Origin: Flavobacterium sp. 270 | GTDB lineage: Bacteria > Bacteroidota > Bacteroidia > Flavobacteriales > Flavobacteriaceae | DNA: 64,000 nucleotides | Direction of reading: 5' to 3' | Assembly (NCBI RefSeq): GCF_004368785.1 | Contig: NZ_SODM01000001.1 | Location: forward strand, 124,001 to 188,000 | Shown here: positions 43,521-51,492 of the stretch, one piece after another | How positions within the stretch are numbered: position 1 is the stretch's first letter | How the letters are laid out: each line of letters opens with the position of its first letter | Position numbers and translations under genes: made by a program | The notes under the pieces: generated by a model | Told to the model about the DNA's origin: nothing | What the model saw: the letters and a program-made list of their open reading frames with translations, nothing else | The model's database searches: none

Positions 43521-44089
43521 AAATTACCCAAGATCTTTTCCCCAACATCCCCGCTTTTTTCCGGGTGAAATTGTGTTCCGTAAAAATTATTTTTATGCAA
43601 AGCCGAAGCATATTCAACGTCGTAATTGGTTGTCGCAATAGATTCTTCGCAATTTGGCGCGTAAAAACTGTGTACCAAATACATAAATTCATTTTCGGCA
43701 ATTCCATTAAACAAATCCGATTTTAAATCATAAATCTGATTCCAGCCCATTTGTGGCACTTTTACGTTTTGAGTAAATTTAATTACATCAACATCAAAAA
43801 TTCCTAAACCTTTTGTATTTCCTTCTTCAGACGATTTACACATCAATTGCATTCCGAGACAGATTCCTAAAACGGGTTGTTTTAGCGTTGGAATCAAACT
43901 ATCTAAACCGCTTTCTATCAGTTTTTCCATTGCCGAACTTGCTTCGCCAACGCCAGGAAAAATCACTTTATCTGCCGATTGAATTTCTTCTGGATTATTA
44001 CTCAAAACGGCTTTAAAACCCAGTCTTTCAATAGCAAACATAATGCTTTGAATATTTCCTGCGCCGTAATTTATGATAACTATTTTCAT
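43499..44089 (-). CDS. hisH: Imidazole glycerol phosphate synthase, glutaminase subunit
   Basis: This protein of 196 residues is a class I glutamine amidotransferase with the nucleophile elbow VLGICLGMQLMC and the His/Glu pair in GTQFHPEKSG. It supplies ammonia to HisF. It is preceded by the NTF2-like gene and a heptamer hairpin and followed by hisA. Confidence 0.97.
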   Translation of the reverse strand: MKIVIINYGAGNIQSIMFAIERLGFKAVLSNNPEEIQSADKVIFPGVGEASSAMEKLIESGLDSLIPTLKQPVLGICLGMQLMCKSSEEGNTKGLGIFDVDVIKFTQNVKVPQMGWNQIYDLKSDLFNGIAENEFMYLVHSFYAPNCEESIATTNYDVEYASALHKNNFYGTQFHPEKSGDVGEKILGNFLKIPNF

Positions 44090-44111
44090 TTATTTTTTTG
44101 TTTGTTTTATT

Positions 44112-44178
44112 TTGTTTCAAGTTTCAGGTTTCAAGTTGCTGTAGAGAACTTGAAACCTGAAACCTGAAACTTGAAACA
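44112..44178. repeat. Heptamer inverted repeat between the NTF2-like gene and hisH
   Basis: GTTTCAAGTTTCAGGTTTCA (44116-44135) faces TTGAAACCTGAAACCTGAAA-type units (44149-44178). The loop AAGTTGCTGTAGAGAACTTG differs from the one at 6257-6276 by a single base. Confidence 0.85.
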
Positions 44179-44181
44179 ATT

Positions 44182-44532
44182 TCATAGATCCGTATAATGA
44201 GCAATCATTTTATTTACCAATCCGTTTTCGTTAAAAAACATCACTTCAACTGCTTTTTTATCCATGATCGATTTGTAATATAACGCTACAGAATTTACGC
44301 CCGAAGTCACATCGATTAATTCAAACTTCAAATCTGGAAATTTTGCTAATGCTTTTGCCCAATATTCTTTCACATTTTCTTTACCAGAAAGTGAACCGCT
44401 TTCAATTCCACCCGCTAATTTTATCATGGGCGTTGTAATTTCAAGATCATCAGTATAATGCTTCATGACATCTTCTAAATCATGCGAATTCCATGATTTT
44501 ATCCATTCTTCTGCAAATTTATTGGCGTTCAT
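44182..44532 (-). CDS. NTF2/SnoaL-like protein within the his operon
   Basis: This protein of 116 residues has the cone-shaped NTF2-like fold: KFAEEWIKSWNSHDLEDVMKHYTDDLEIT, then KEYWAKALAKFPDLKFELIDVTSG and a final YYKSIMDKKAVEVMFFNENGLVNKMIAHY. Such proteins are small-molecule isomerases, hydrolases or binding proteins. It has no known role in histidine synthesis. It lies between the SUKH gene and hisH in the same direction and is probably carried on the his transcript. Confidence 0.8.
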   Translation of the reverse strand: MNANKFAEEWIKSWNSHDLEDVMKHYTDDLEITTPMIKLAGGIESGSLSGKENVKEYWAKALAKFPDLKFELIDVTSGVNSVALYYKSIMDKKAVEVMFFNENGLVNKMIAHYTDL

Positions 44533-44588
44533 AGATTTTTGTTTTTTTGTTTCAGATTTAAAGTTTTAAGTTTCAGGTAATACCAAAT

Positions 44589-44990
44589 TCAATATAATAT
44601 ATCTGAATTTGAATTCAATAGTTGAATAAATTCCTCGAAAGTATTACAAATTTTATCCGATGTAATATCCATAATAATACCTTCTCCACTTTTCACATAT
44701 CCAAATGTATAACAGCTTATTAAATAATCGCAAAATGGTACATAATCCTTGTTCTCTGCAATTAAATACTCCTTAGTGATTCTTTCTATTGGCCATAAAG
44801 AAAACATATCTTTATTCCACTCTCCTTCAACAAAACCATTAACCTTTTGATAAAAAGCTTTAAAATTTTCTGGAAATTTAAAATCTAACTTACTCTCAAA
44901 TTCAGAAATTAAAGCTAAAGATATTCCTTCTTGTAGTTTTACATTTGTTTGAGACCAAATTGCAATAGTCAAATCATATAAATCCTCCAT
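44589..44990 (-). CDS. SMI1/KNR4 (SUKH) family protein within the his operon
   Basis: This protein of 133 residues has the SUKH pattern: EGISLALISEFESKLDFKFPENFKAFYQKVNGF, with a tryptophan-proline stretch (MFSLWPIERITKEY) and GYVKSGEGIIMDI. SUKH proteins are widespread, and many are immunity proteins against nuclease or deaminase toxins. No toxin gene is near, so the role here is unknown. It sits between hisB and the NTF2-like gene, flanked by heptamer-type spacers on both sides. This suggests it was inserted into, or rides in, the operon. Confidence 0.8.
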   Translation of the reverse strand: MEDLYDLTIAIWSQTNVKLQEGISLALISEFESKLDFKFPENFKAFYQKVNGFVEGEWNKDMFSLWPIERITKEYLIAENKDYVPFCDYLISCYTFGYVKSGEGIIMDITSDKICNTFEEFIQLLNSNSDILY

Positions 44991-45002
44991 ATTAATTTTA
45001 TT

Positions 45003-45071
45003 TCAGGTTTCAAGTTTCAGGTTTCACGTTCTGTTGAGCAACTTGAAACTTGAAACCTGAAACTTGAAACT
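45003..45071. repeat. Heptamer inverted repeat between hisB and the SUKH gene
   Basis: TTTCAGGTTTCAAGTTTCAGG units (45001-45027) face CAACTTGAAACTTGAAACC units (45040-45071). The loop ACGTTCTGTTGAGCAACTTG is related to the one at 30340. Confidence 0.85.
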
Positions 45072-45079
45072 ATTTTTTT

Positions 45080-46216
45080 TTAAAGCATTCCCTTCGTTGA
45101 CGGTAAAATCATTTTTTCTGTATCACGTTTTACCGCTACTTTTATTGCTTTCGCGAAAGCTTTAAAAATTGCTTCAATTTTGTGATGCTCGTTTGTACCT
45201 TCTGCTTTTATGTTGATATTGGCTTTTGCACCGTCTGAGAAAGATTTAAAGAAGTGATAAAACATTTCTGTTGGCATTTTACCCACCATTTCACGTTTAA
45301 ATTCCGTTTCCCAAACCAGCCAGTTTCTGCCGCCGAAATCAATCGCAACTTGCGCCAGACAATCGTCCATTGGAAGACAGAAACCGTAACGTTCGATTCC
45401 TAGTTTATTTCCTAACGCTTTCGCGAAAACTTCTCCAAGAGCAATCGCCGTGTCTTCGATTGTGTGGTGTTCATCGACTTCAAGATCACCTTTCACCAAA
45501 ATTTCCAAATCCATTTGACCGTGACGTGAAATTTGATCTAACATATGATCAAAAAAGGCAATTCCAGTTTCAATTTTACTTTTTCCGGTTCCGTCAAGAT
45601 TTAAATCGATGAAAATATCTGTTTCATTTGTTTTTCTTGTGATTGATGCCGAACGTGCTTCTAATTTTAAAAACTCATAAATCTCTTTCCAATCCATTGA
45701 TTGTAAAATGATTGTTTCGTTTAATTCTTCTCTTTTAGACGAAATTTCATTACTCCCAATTCCGTCTGTATTGTTCATGAAAATGGCTTTTGCACCAAGA
45801 TTTTTCGCCAACTCAACATCAGTTAAACGATCGCCTAAAACAAAAGAATTCTCCAAATCATATTCTGGATTGTTTAGATATTTAGTCAGCATTCCGGTTC
45901 TTGGTTTGCGTGTTGGCGCGTTATCTTCTGGAAAAGAACGGTCTACAAAAATATCATCAAACAAAACACCTTCATTTTCAAAAGCTCTTAAAATGAAATT
46001 TTGCGTTGGCCAAAACGTATCTTCCGGAAAACTATCTGTTCCTAAACCGTCCTGATTGGTTACCATTGCCAATTCGTAATCTAATTCTTTGGCAATTTTG
46101 GCCAAATATTGAAATGCTTTAGGATAAAACTCTAATTTATCTAAGCTGTCTAATTGATATCCTTCTGGTTCTAAAACAATCGTTCCGTCACGATCGATAA
46201 AAAGTACTTTTTTCAT
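45080..46216 (-). CDS. hisB: Bifunctional histidinol-phosphatase / imidazoleglycerol-phosphate dehydratase
   Basis: This protein of 378 residues has two enzymes in one chain, like the gammaproteobacterial HisB. Residues about 1-165 are a HAD-type phosphatase with the nucleophile motif [15 protein letters not shown] and [19 protein letters not shown]. Residues about 185-378 are the dehydratase, with [24 protein letters not shown] and [20 protein letters not shown], the manganese-binding HHxxE repeats. It catalyses steps 6 and 8 of histidine synthesis. Confidence 0.97.
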   Translation of the reverse strand: MKKVLFIDRDGTIVLEPEGYQLDSLDKLEFYPKAFQYLAKIAKELDYELAMVTNQDGLGTDSFPEDTFWPTQNFILRAFENEGVLFDDIFVDRSFPEDNAPTRKPRTGMLTKYLNNPEYDLENSFVLGDRLTDVELAKNLGAKAIFMNNTDGIGSNEISSKREELNETIILQSMDWKEIYEFLKLEARSASITRKTNETDIFIDLNLDGTGKSKIETGIAFFDHMLDQISRHGQMDLEILVKGDLEVDEHHTIEDTAIALGEVFAKALGNKLGIERYGFCLPMDDCLAQVAIDFGGRNWLVWETEFKREMVGKMPTEMFYHFFKSFSDGAKANINIKAEGTNEHHKIEAIFKAFAKAIKVAVKRDTEKMILPSTKGML

Positions 46217-46227
46217 AATTTATCTTT

Positions 46228-46320
46228 TCTGCCACAGTTTTTTTGCCACGAATTTCACGAATTACACTAATTTTTTAAATCTGCTTAATCTGCAAAATCT
46301 GCGTGCTAAAAACTTGGCGG
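46228..46320. repeat. CACGAATTTCACGAATTAC spacer element between hisC and hisB
   Basis: TGCCACGAATTTCACGAATT (46244-46263) is followed by ACACTAATTTTTTAAATCTG and CTTAATCTGCAAAATCTGCG units. It is a spacer family different from the others in the operon and has no clear hairpin partner. Confidence 0.5.
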
Positions 46321-46330
46321 TCTTATATTT

Positions 46331-47380
46331 TTATTTTAATAACTTCAATTCTTTAATCAAAGCTGCATTTTCTTCTGGAATTCCAATAGTAAAACGAAGA
46401 CAGTTTTCACATAAAGGCTGTGTTGTTCTGTTTCTGATTACGATTCCTTTTGCAATTAATTCATCATATCTTTTGTTAGCGTCATCTACTTTTACCAAAA
46501 CAAAATTGGCTTCTGTTGGATAAATTTTCTCCACAAAAGGCACTTCTAGTAAAACTTTAAGTAATTCTTCTCTTTGTTCAATAATAGAAGCTATTTCTTG
46601 TTTTATTTTATCCGAATCTTTTAAACGTTCGATTGCTCTTAGCTGTGTTAATTCATTAACATTATAAGGCGGTTTAATTTTATTTAAAACCGAAATCACT
46701 GCTTCTGAACCGTAACAAATTCCTAATCGAATTCCGGCTAAACCATACGCTTTAGAAAGTGTTTGTGTAATCACCAAATTCGGATATTCATCAATTTCTG
46801 TCAGCCAGCTTTCTTTGTCTGAAAAGTCAATATAAGCTTCATCAATTACAACCAAACCTTTAAAATTTTGAAGCAATTTCACCACGCTTTCATCCGTAAA
46901 AGAATTTCCGGTTGGGTTATTTGGCGAGCATAAAAAGATGATTTTGGTATTATCGTCAACAGCATCTAAAATCTTCTCGACTTGTGGCTGAAAATCTGTA
47001 GAAAGCAAAATTTCTCTGTTTTCTACCGCGTTTATATTCGCTAAAACGCCGTACATTCCGTACGTTGGCGGTAACGAAATAATGTTATCTGTTTTTGGTT
47101 CGCAAAAAGCTCTAAAAAGTAAATCTAAAACTTCGTCACTTCCATTTCCTAATAAAATCTGACTTGATTTTACTTTATTATTTTTAGCCAAAATAGCTTT
47201 CACAGAACTTTGCTGTGGATCTGGATAACGATTTACACCGTTCTGAAACGGATTTTCATTGGCATCCAAAAAAATCATATTGGCAGTATTAAAATCTTCA
47301 AACTCATCGCGCGCAGACGAATATGGTTTTAACGATTTTACGTTTTCTCTGGTTATTGTATTTATATCGAAATTATTCAT
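46331..47380 (-). CDS. hisC: Histidinol-phosphate aminotransferase
   Basis: I take the ATG at 47378-47380 (MNNFDINTITRENVKSLKPYSSARDEF), giving 349 residues. The longer frame begins in the hisD-hisC repeat spacer. It is a fold-type I PLP enzyme, with LDANENPFQNGVNRYPDPQ, CSPNNPTGNSF, VVIDEAYIDF and the PLP lysine in TQTLSKAYGLAGIRLG. It transaminates imidazole acetol phosphate with glutamate. It is the third gene of the his operon. Confidence 0.96.
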   Translation of the reverse strand: MNNFDINTITRENVKSLKPYSSARDEFEDFNTANMIFLDANENPFQNGVNRYPDPQQSSVKAILAKNNKVKSSQILLGNGSDEVLDLLFRAFCEPKTDNIISLPPTYGMYGVLANINAVENREILLSTDFQPQVEKILDAVDDNTKIIFLCSPNNPTGNSFTDESVVKLLQNFKGLVVIDEAYIDFSDKESWLTEIDEYPNLVITQTLSKAYGLAGIRLGICYGSEAVISVLNKIKPPYNVNELTQLRAIERLKDSDKIKQEIASIIEQREELLKVLLEVPFVEKIYPTEANFVLVKVDDANKRYDELIAKGIVIRNRTTQPLCENCLRFTIGIPEENAALIKELKLLK

Positions 47381-47395
47381 TTTCTTGTTTTTTTT

Positions 47396-47480
47396 TAGAA
47401 TATAGAAAATAGAGTAAAGAGAATAGACTTTCATCTTGTTCTAAATCTATGTTCTATATTCTATTTTCTTTAATCTATAC
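47396..47480. repeat. Inverted repeat of TCTATATT type between hisD and hisC
   Basis: AGAATATAGAAAATAGAGTA and AAGAGAATAGACT units (47398-47430) face CTATGTTCTATATTCTATTT and TCTTTAATCTATACTCC units (47447-47485). It has the same form as the other spacers, with a different unit. Confidence 0.7.
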
Positions 47481-48753
47481 TCCTTAATCTAAGCGTTACA
47501 GCGTTTTTATGAGCTTGTAAACCTTCGGCTTCAGCCATAACTTCGATTGCTTTTCCGATGTTTTGAATTCCTTTTTCTGAAATTTTCTGAAATGTCATTG
47601 ATTTCATAAAACTATCTAAGTTTACACCGCTGTAATTTTTAGCGTAACCGTTTGTTGGCAAAGTGTGATTGGTTCCAGAAGCATAATCTCCAGCGCTTTC
47701 CGGCGTATAATTTCCGATGAAAACAGAACCTGCGTTTAGAACTCCGTTACAGTAAAAATCATCATATTCAGAACAGATTATAAAGTGTTCCGGACCGTAA
47801 TCGTTGATTAAATCTAACGCAATCTGATCATTTTCTACAAAAATCAATTTTGAATTTTCGATTGCTTTTTTTGCAATTTCTTTTCTCGGCAATTCTTCGA
47901 TTTGTGTTTGAACTTCTTTTTCAACAGCATCGATTAATCTTTTTGAAGTCGAAACCAAAATCACCTGACTGTCTGTTCCGTGCTCTGCCTGTGACAATAA
48001 ATCTGAAGCGACAAAAGCAGGAACTGCTGTATCATCGGCTACAATTAATAATTCTGAAGGTCCGGCCGGCATATCAATTGCCACTCCAAACTGCGTTGCT
48101 AATTGTTTTGCAACCGTTACAAATTGATTTCCAGGGCCGAAAATCTTATATACTTTTGGGATAGATTGTGTTCCGAATGTCATTCCGGCAATTGCCTGGA
48201 TGCCGCCTACTTTTAATATTTTGGTTACACCGCAAAGATTTGCCGCGTACAAAATTGCTGGATTTATTTTTCCTGTTTTATCTGGTGGCGAACATAAAAC
48301 AATTTCTTTACAGCCTGCAATTTCTGCGGGAACAGCGAGCATTAATACGGTTGAAAACAAAGGCGCTGTTCCGCCTGGAATGTACAATCCAATTTTCTGA
48401 ATTGGTCTTTTTTCCTGCCAGCAGTTTACACCTTCTATCGTTTCTATCGAAATTCTCTCTGTTTTTTGAGCGCTGTGAAACTTATAAATATTGTCTTTTG
48501 CTAACTGAATAGCTTCTTTTAATTCACTTGAAATCAAACCAATTGCTTCCTGAATTTCTTCTTTAGTAACTTCGTAATTATCTAAAGCAATTCCGTCAAA
48601 GATTGAAGTGTATTTTGCTACGGCTTCGTCGCCTTTTTTCTGTACTTCTTTGAAGATTTCCTTAACCGTAACTTCAATATCGTCTATCGTTTTGGTTGGT
48701 CTTTTTAATATTTCAGACCAAGTATCTTGTTTTGGATTATCTATTTTATTCAT
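47470..48753 (-). CDS. hisD: Histidinol dehydrogenase
   Basis: This protein of 427 residues is the zinc-dependent dehydrogenase that performs the last two oxidations to histidine. Typical motifs are YIPGGTAPLFSTVLMLAVPAEIAGCKEIVLCSPP, the zinc-ligand region DLLSQAEHGTDSQV and the C-terminal GTNHTLPTNGYA. It is the second gene of the operon, after hisG. Confidence 0.97.
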   Translation of the reverse strand: MNKIDNPKQDTWSEILKRPTKTIDDIEVTVKEIFKEVQKKGDEAVAKYTSIFDGIALDNYEVTKEEIQEAIGLISSELKEAIQLAKDNIYKFHSAQKTERISIETIEGVNCWQEKRPIQKIGLYIPGGTAPLFSTVLMLAVPAEIAGCKEIVLCSPPDKTGKINPAILYAANLCGVTKILKVGGIQAIAGMTFGTQSIPKVYKIFGPGNQFVTVAKQLATQFGVAIDMPAGPSELLIVADDTAVPAFVASDLLSQAEHGTDSQVILVSTSKRLIDAVEKEVQTQIEELPRKEIAKKAIENSKLIFVENDQIALDLINDYGPEHFIICSEYDDFYCNGVLNAGSVFIGNYTPESAGDYASGTNHTLPTNGYAKNYSGVNLDSFMKSMTFQKISEKGIQNIGKAIEVMAEAEGLQAHKNAVTLRLRSID

Positions 48754-48767
48754 AATATTTTATATTA

Positions 48768-48917
48768 AATTCCAAATTTTTTAAATTCCAAATTCCAATG
48801 TTTGGCTTAAAATTTTACCGCAAAGAGAGCTAAGTTTTTTATTCTCTTACTTTAAAAACGCAAAGTTCGCAAAGCTGTTGTTGAAGTTTGGAATTTGGAA
48901 TTTTTTAATTGGAATTT
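48768..48917. repeat. Composite spacer between hisG and hisD
   Basis: AATTCCAAATTTTTTAAATTCC and AAATTCCAA units (48769-48799) face TTGGAATTTGGAATTTTT and AATTGGAATTTC units (48888-48917). In the middle lies a CGCAAAG...CGCAAAGTTCGCAAAGCTG family segment (48819-48879). Confidence 0.7.
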
Positions 48918-48922
48918 CTTTT

Positions 48923-49780
48923 TTACAACACCATTTTCTCAATCGGACAAACTAAAATCCCTTCTGCTCCTACTTCTTTTAACTGATCGATTACGTCCCA
49001 AAAAGTATCTTTATCAATAACCGAGTGCACACTGCTCCAGCCTTCCTGCGCTAAAGGTAAAACGGTTAAACTTCTTAAAACCGGAAGGATTTTTCCAACT
49101 GCGTCGATTTTATCGTTTGGAACGTTCATTAAAATATATTTCGAATTTCTCGCTCTTAAAACAGCTTGAATTCTAAATTTTAAAGTATCGATGTGCTTTT
49201 GGATTTCTGGAGAAACATTTGGAGAAACAGCTAAAACTGCCTCACTTTTCAAAATTACTTCAACTTCTTTTAAGTTGTTTTTGAATAAAGTACTGCCGCT
49301 TGAAACAATATCAACGATTGCATCTGCAAGTCCGATATTTGGAGCGATTTCTACAGAACCAGAAATTTGGTGAATGTCTACCGTTAATCCAAAAGAATTA
49401 AAATATTCGTTTACGGTGTTTGGGTATGAAGTTGCAATTCTTAATCCTGCTAAATCCTGAATAGAATTGTATTCTAAAGTTTTAGGAACGGCTACAGAAA
49501 CCTTACATTTTGAGAATCCTAATTTTTGAACTACTTCGATTCCTTTTCCTTTTTCGACTAATAAATTATCGCCTACAATAGCTAAATCTACAACGCCGTC
49601 TAATAAATATTGCGGAATATCTGAATTTCTAAGATATAAAACTTCTAAAGGAAAATTTGAAGCTTCGGCTTTTAATTGGTCGATTCCATTGTTGATAGAA
49701 ATACCGCAGTCTTTTAAGATTTGAATGCTTTCTTCGTTTAAACGACCTGATTTTTGAATTGCAATTTTTAAAGTACTCAT
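48923..49780 (-). CDS. hisG: ATP phosphoribosyltransferase, long form
   Basis: This protein of 285 residues joins ATP to PRPP in the first, committed step of histidine synthesis. It starts LKIAIQKSGRLNEES, with VDLAIVGDNLLVEKG and the phosphate-binding region VDIVSSGSTLFKNN. The C-terminal part (about 210-285, LRSLTVLPLAQEGWSSVHSV) is the regulatory HisG_C domain of the long form, which is inhibited by histidine and needs no HisZ partner. It is the first structural gene of the operon, 53 bases after an attenuator terminator. Confidence 0.97.
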   Translation of the reverse strand: MSTLKIAIQKSGRLNEESIQILKDCGISINNGIDQLKAEASNFPLEVLYLRNSDIPQYLLDGVVDLAIVGDNLLVEKGKGIEVVQKLGFSKCKVSVAVPKTLEYNSIQDLAGLRIATSYPNTVNEYFNSFGLTVDIHQISGSVEIAPNIGLADAIVDIVSSGSTLFKNNLKEVEVILKSEAVLAVSPNVSPEIQKHIDTLKFRIQAVLRARNSKYILMNVPNDKIDAVGKILPVLRSLTVLPLAQEGWSSVHSVIDKDTFWDVIDQLKEVGAEGILVCPIEKMVL

Positions 49781-49832
49781 TTTTTTTTAGTTTTTTTTTT
49801 GATTAATAGTCTGAGTACAAAGAATTGGAATT

Positions 49833-49867
49833 AAAAAACCCGTTTGATGTACTCAAACGGGTTTTAA
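49833..49867 (-). terminator. Attenuator terminator of the his leader
   Basis: A 13-bp perfect stem (AAAACCCGTTTGA type, arms 49853-49865 and 49835-49847) has a 5-base loop and is followed by Us. Its 5' arm CGTTTGAG (49852-49859 on the other strand) can pair instead with CTCAAGCG (49902-49909) inside the leader peptide gene: eight pairs, one G-U. Confidence 0.92.
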
Positions 49868-49892
49868 AATATGATGATTTACATGCATACCA

Positions 49893-49952
49893 TTAACACA
49901 TCGCTTGAGAGCAATAATGAAAATGATGATGATGCAATTGAATAGAAATCAT
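49893..49952 (-). CDS. his leader peptide, histidine-rich
   Basis: A 19-codon frame reads MISIQLHHHHFHYCSQAMC, with four consecutive histidine codons and a fifth two codons later. It starts about 35 bases downstream of a TATATTTG promoter and stops (TAA) 28 bases before the terminator. The antiterminator CTCAAGCG lies in codons 15-17 (Ser-Gln-Ala). It is free when the ribosome stalls on the His codons and covered when the ribosome reaches the stop. This is the textbook layout of his operon attenuation. Confidence 0.93.
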   Translation of the reverse strand: MISIQLHHHHFHYCSQAMC

Positions 49953-49986
49953 GATTTGTTGTATTTTGTATTCTTTGATTCGGTTG

Positions 49987-50018
49987 CAAATATACTAGTT
50001 AATTTCATAAAAAAGCAA
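49987..50018 (-). promoter_or_regulatory. Bacteroidota-type promoter of the his operon
   Basis: TATATTTG on the minus strand (49987-49994) matches the -7 element. TTG (50016-50018) lies 21 bases further upstream at the -33 position. Transcription should start near 49980, giving a leader of about 200 bases before hisG. Confidence 0.7.
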
Positions 50019-50076
50019 TTTTTAATTTAACTTAACGGTAGTTTATTGTTAAAAAAAATATCAAGCTCGATTTTTA

Positions 50077-51492
50077 TTAGTTTTCTTCTATTGACTCAAA
50101 CGTTGTAGATTTTTCGTTAAAAACTAAAACAACAGTTGTTCCTATTCCTATTTTACTTTCTATTTGAAATTTTATATGTAGTAGTTCTGTCATTCTTTTT
50201 ACAATAGACAAACCAAGTCCTGTTCCTTTTATTTCTGAATGAAGTGTTGAATTCGATCTAAAAAATGGATTCATAATAGACTCCAGATCTTCTTTTTCAA
50301 TTCCTATTCCGTTGTCTGAAATGGTGCAGTTAATTCTGTTATTTTCTTTGGCTAATGCAATGGTAATTTTGCCATTATCATTTGAATATTTTACAGCATT
50401 AGAAATAATATTTCGAAGAATGGTTACGACCAGATAATTATCAGAATAGATATAAAAATCTTCTTTTGCTTCAAAAATCACATCCATTTTTTTCGTATTG
50501 ATTTTCTCAGAATTTAATGTCAGGACATCCAAAACTACGGCGTTTAAATAAACCGATTCTGTATTTATATTCTGCTTTTGGTTTTCAAAACGAGCCATTA
50601 AAAGCAGCTGATCTACTAACGAATTTAGATGATCAACTTCATTTATACAATAATTAATTTTTTCTTCATATTCCTTATTATCACGTGGTTTACGAATTAA
50701 AACTTCAAGTGTTCCTTTTATTACTGTCAAAGGCGTTCTTAATTCGTGTGAAGCATCAGAAGTAAACTGTTTTTCACGTTCAATTGCATCTTCAATTCTG
50801 TTCAATAAATTGTTTATTGTTTTAGAAAGTGTAAACAATTCGTCACGCGTTTTTGGAAGTGCAATCCTTGCTTTTAAGTTGTCTTTGGTAATTATTTTAG
50901 ACGTATTTATGATCTCATTTATTGGTTTTATACTTCGCCCTGCAAAAAATCTGGCAATCATAAACAGCAATACTAATATAAATGGAAACGCAATTAATAA
51001 GGTATCAAAAAGGTTTTTTAAGACTTTAGAAGAGTCTGAAAGTGACATTGCAATAATCAAATAGCCGACTTTTTTTGATTTTATATGAAGCGGAATTTGA
51101 ATCTGACGAATTGTATTGTTTAATAATTTGGTGTCAAATAATTGATAATGTTCTACACTATCATGAAACACAAGGGTTTCGTTCTTTAAATTAGGTGATT
51201 TTTCGATTGTCTTTTTATTCAAATCAAAAAACTGGACAAAAACAGGATTTACATCTACAGAATTATGTTCGCGTTCTTCCCATTCTTCGGCGTCCATAAA
51301 AATTACTTTCTTGTTTTCAACTCTGATTTCTTTTAAATGATCGTTTATTTCAATCATCAAATTTTCGTCAATATGCTTGTAAACCGTAAATTTTACCGTA
51401 AAATAAATGGCTGAAAAAACCACCAAAATCAACAATCCTGTTGTAATAATATAGTTTAATGCAATTCTGTTTTTAAAGGATAACTGTGCCAT
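50077..51492 (-). CDS. Sensor histidine kinase
   Basis: This protein of 471 residues has two membrane segments (about 12-36 and 163-184) enclosing a periplasmic sensor region of about 125 residues. A HAMP linker (185-235) follows, then the H-box TSDASHELRTPLTVIKG with the phospho-accepting His249 and the ATPase motifs NAVKYSNDNGKITI, ISDNGIGIEKED and GTGLGLSIVKRM. It is a classical type I sensor. The signal is unknown. Its start codon overlaps the stop of the response regulator gene (TAATG). Confidence 0.92.
   Translation of the reverse strand: MAQLSFKNRIALNYIITTGLLILVVFSAIYFTVKFTVYKHIDENLMIEINDHLKEIRVENKKVIFMDAEEWEEREHNSVDVNPVFVQFFDLNKKTIEKSPNLKNETLVFHDSVEHYQLFDTKLLNNTIRQIQIPLHIKSKKVGYLIIAMSLSDSSKVLKNLFDTLLIAFPFILVLLFMIARFFAGRSIKPINEIINTSKIITKDNLKARIALPKTRDELFTLSKTINNLLNRIEDAIEREKQFTSDASHELRTPLTVIKGTLEVLIRKPRDNKEYEEKINYCINEVDHLNSLVDQLLLMARFENQKQNINTESVYLNAVVLDVLTLNSEKINTKKMDVIFEAKEDFYIYSDNYLVVTILRNIISNAVKYSNDNGKITIALAKENNRINCTISDNGIGIEKEDLESIMNPFFRSNSTLHSEIKGTGLGLSIVKRMTELLHIKFQIESKIGIGTTVVLVFNEKSTTFESIEEN

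Noticed and set aside
47381..47434. Longer start for hisC
   Set aside because: The extra 18 residues come from the TCTATATT-type spacer repeat and no HisC needs them.
50010..50076. A riboswitch or T-box before hisG
   Set aside because: The leader is explained by a His-rich peptide and a terminator. I see no T-box motif or specifier loop.
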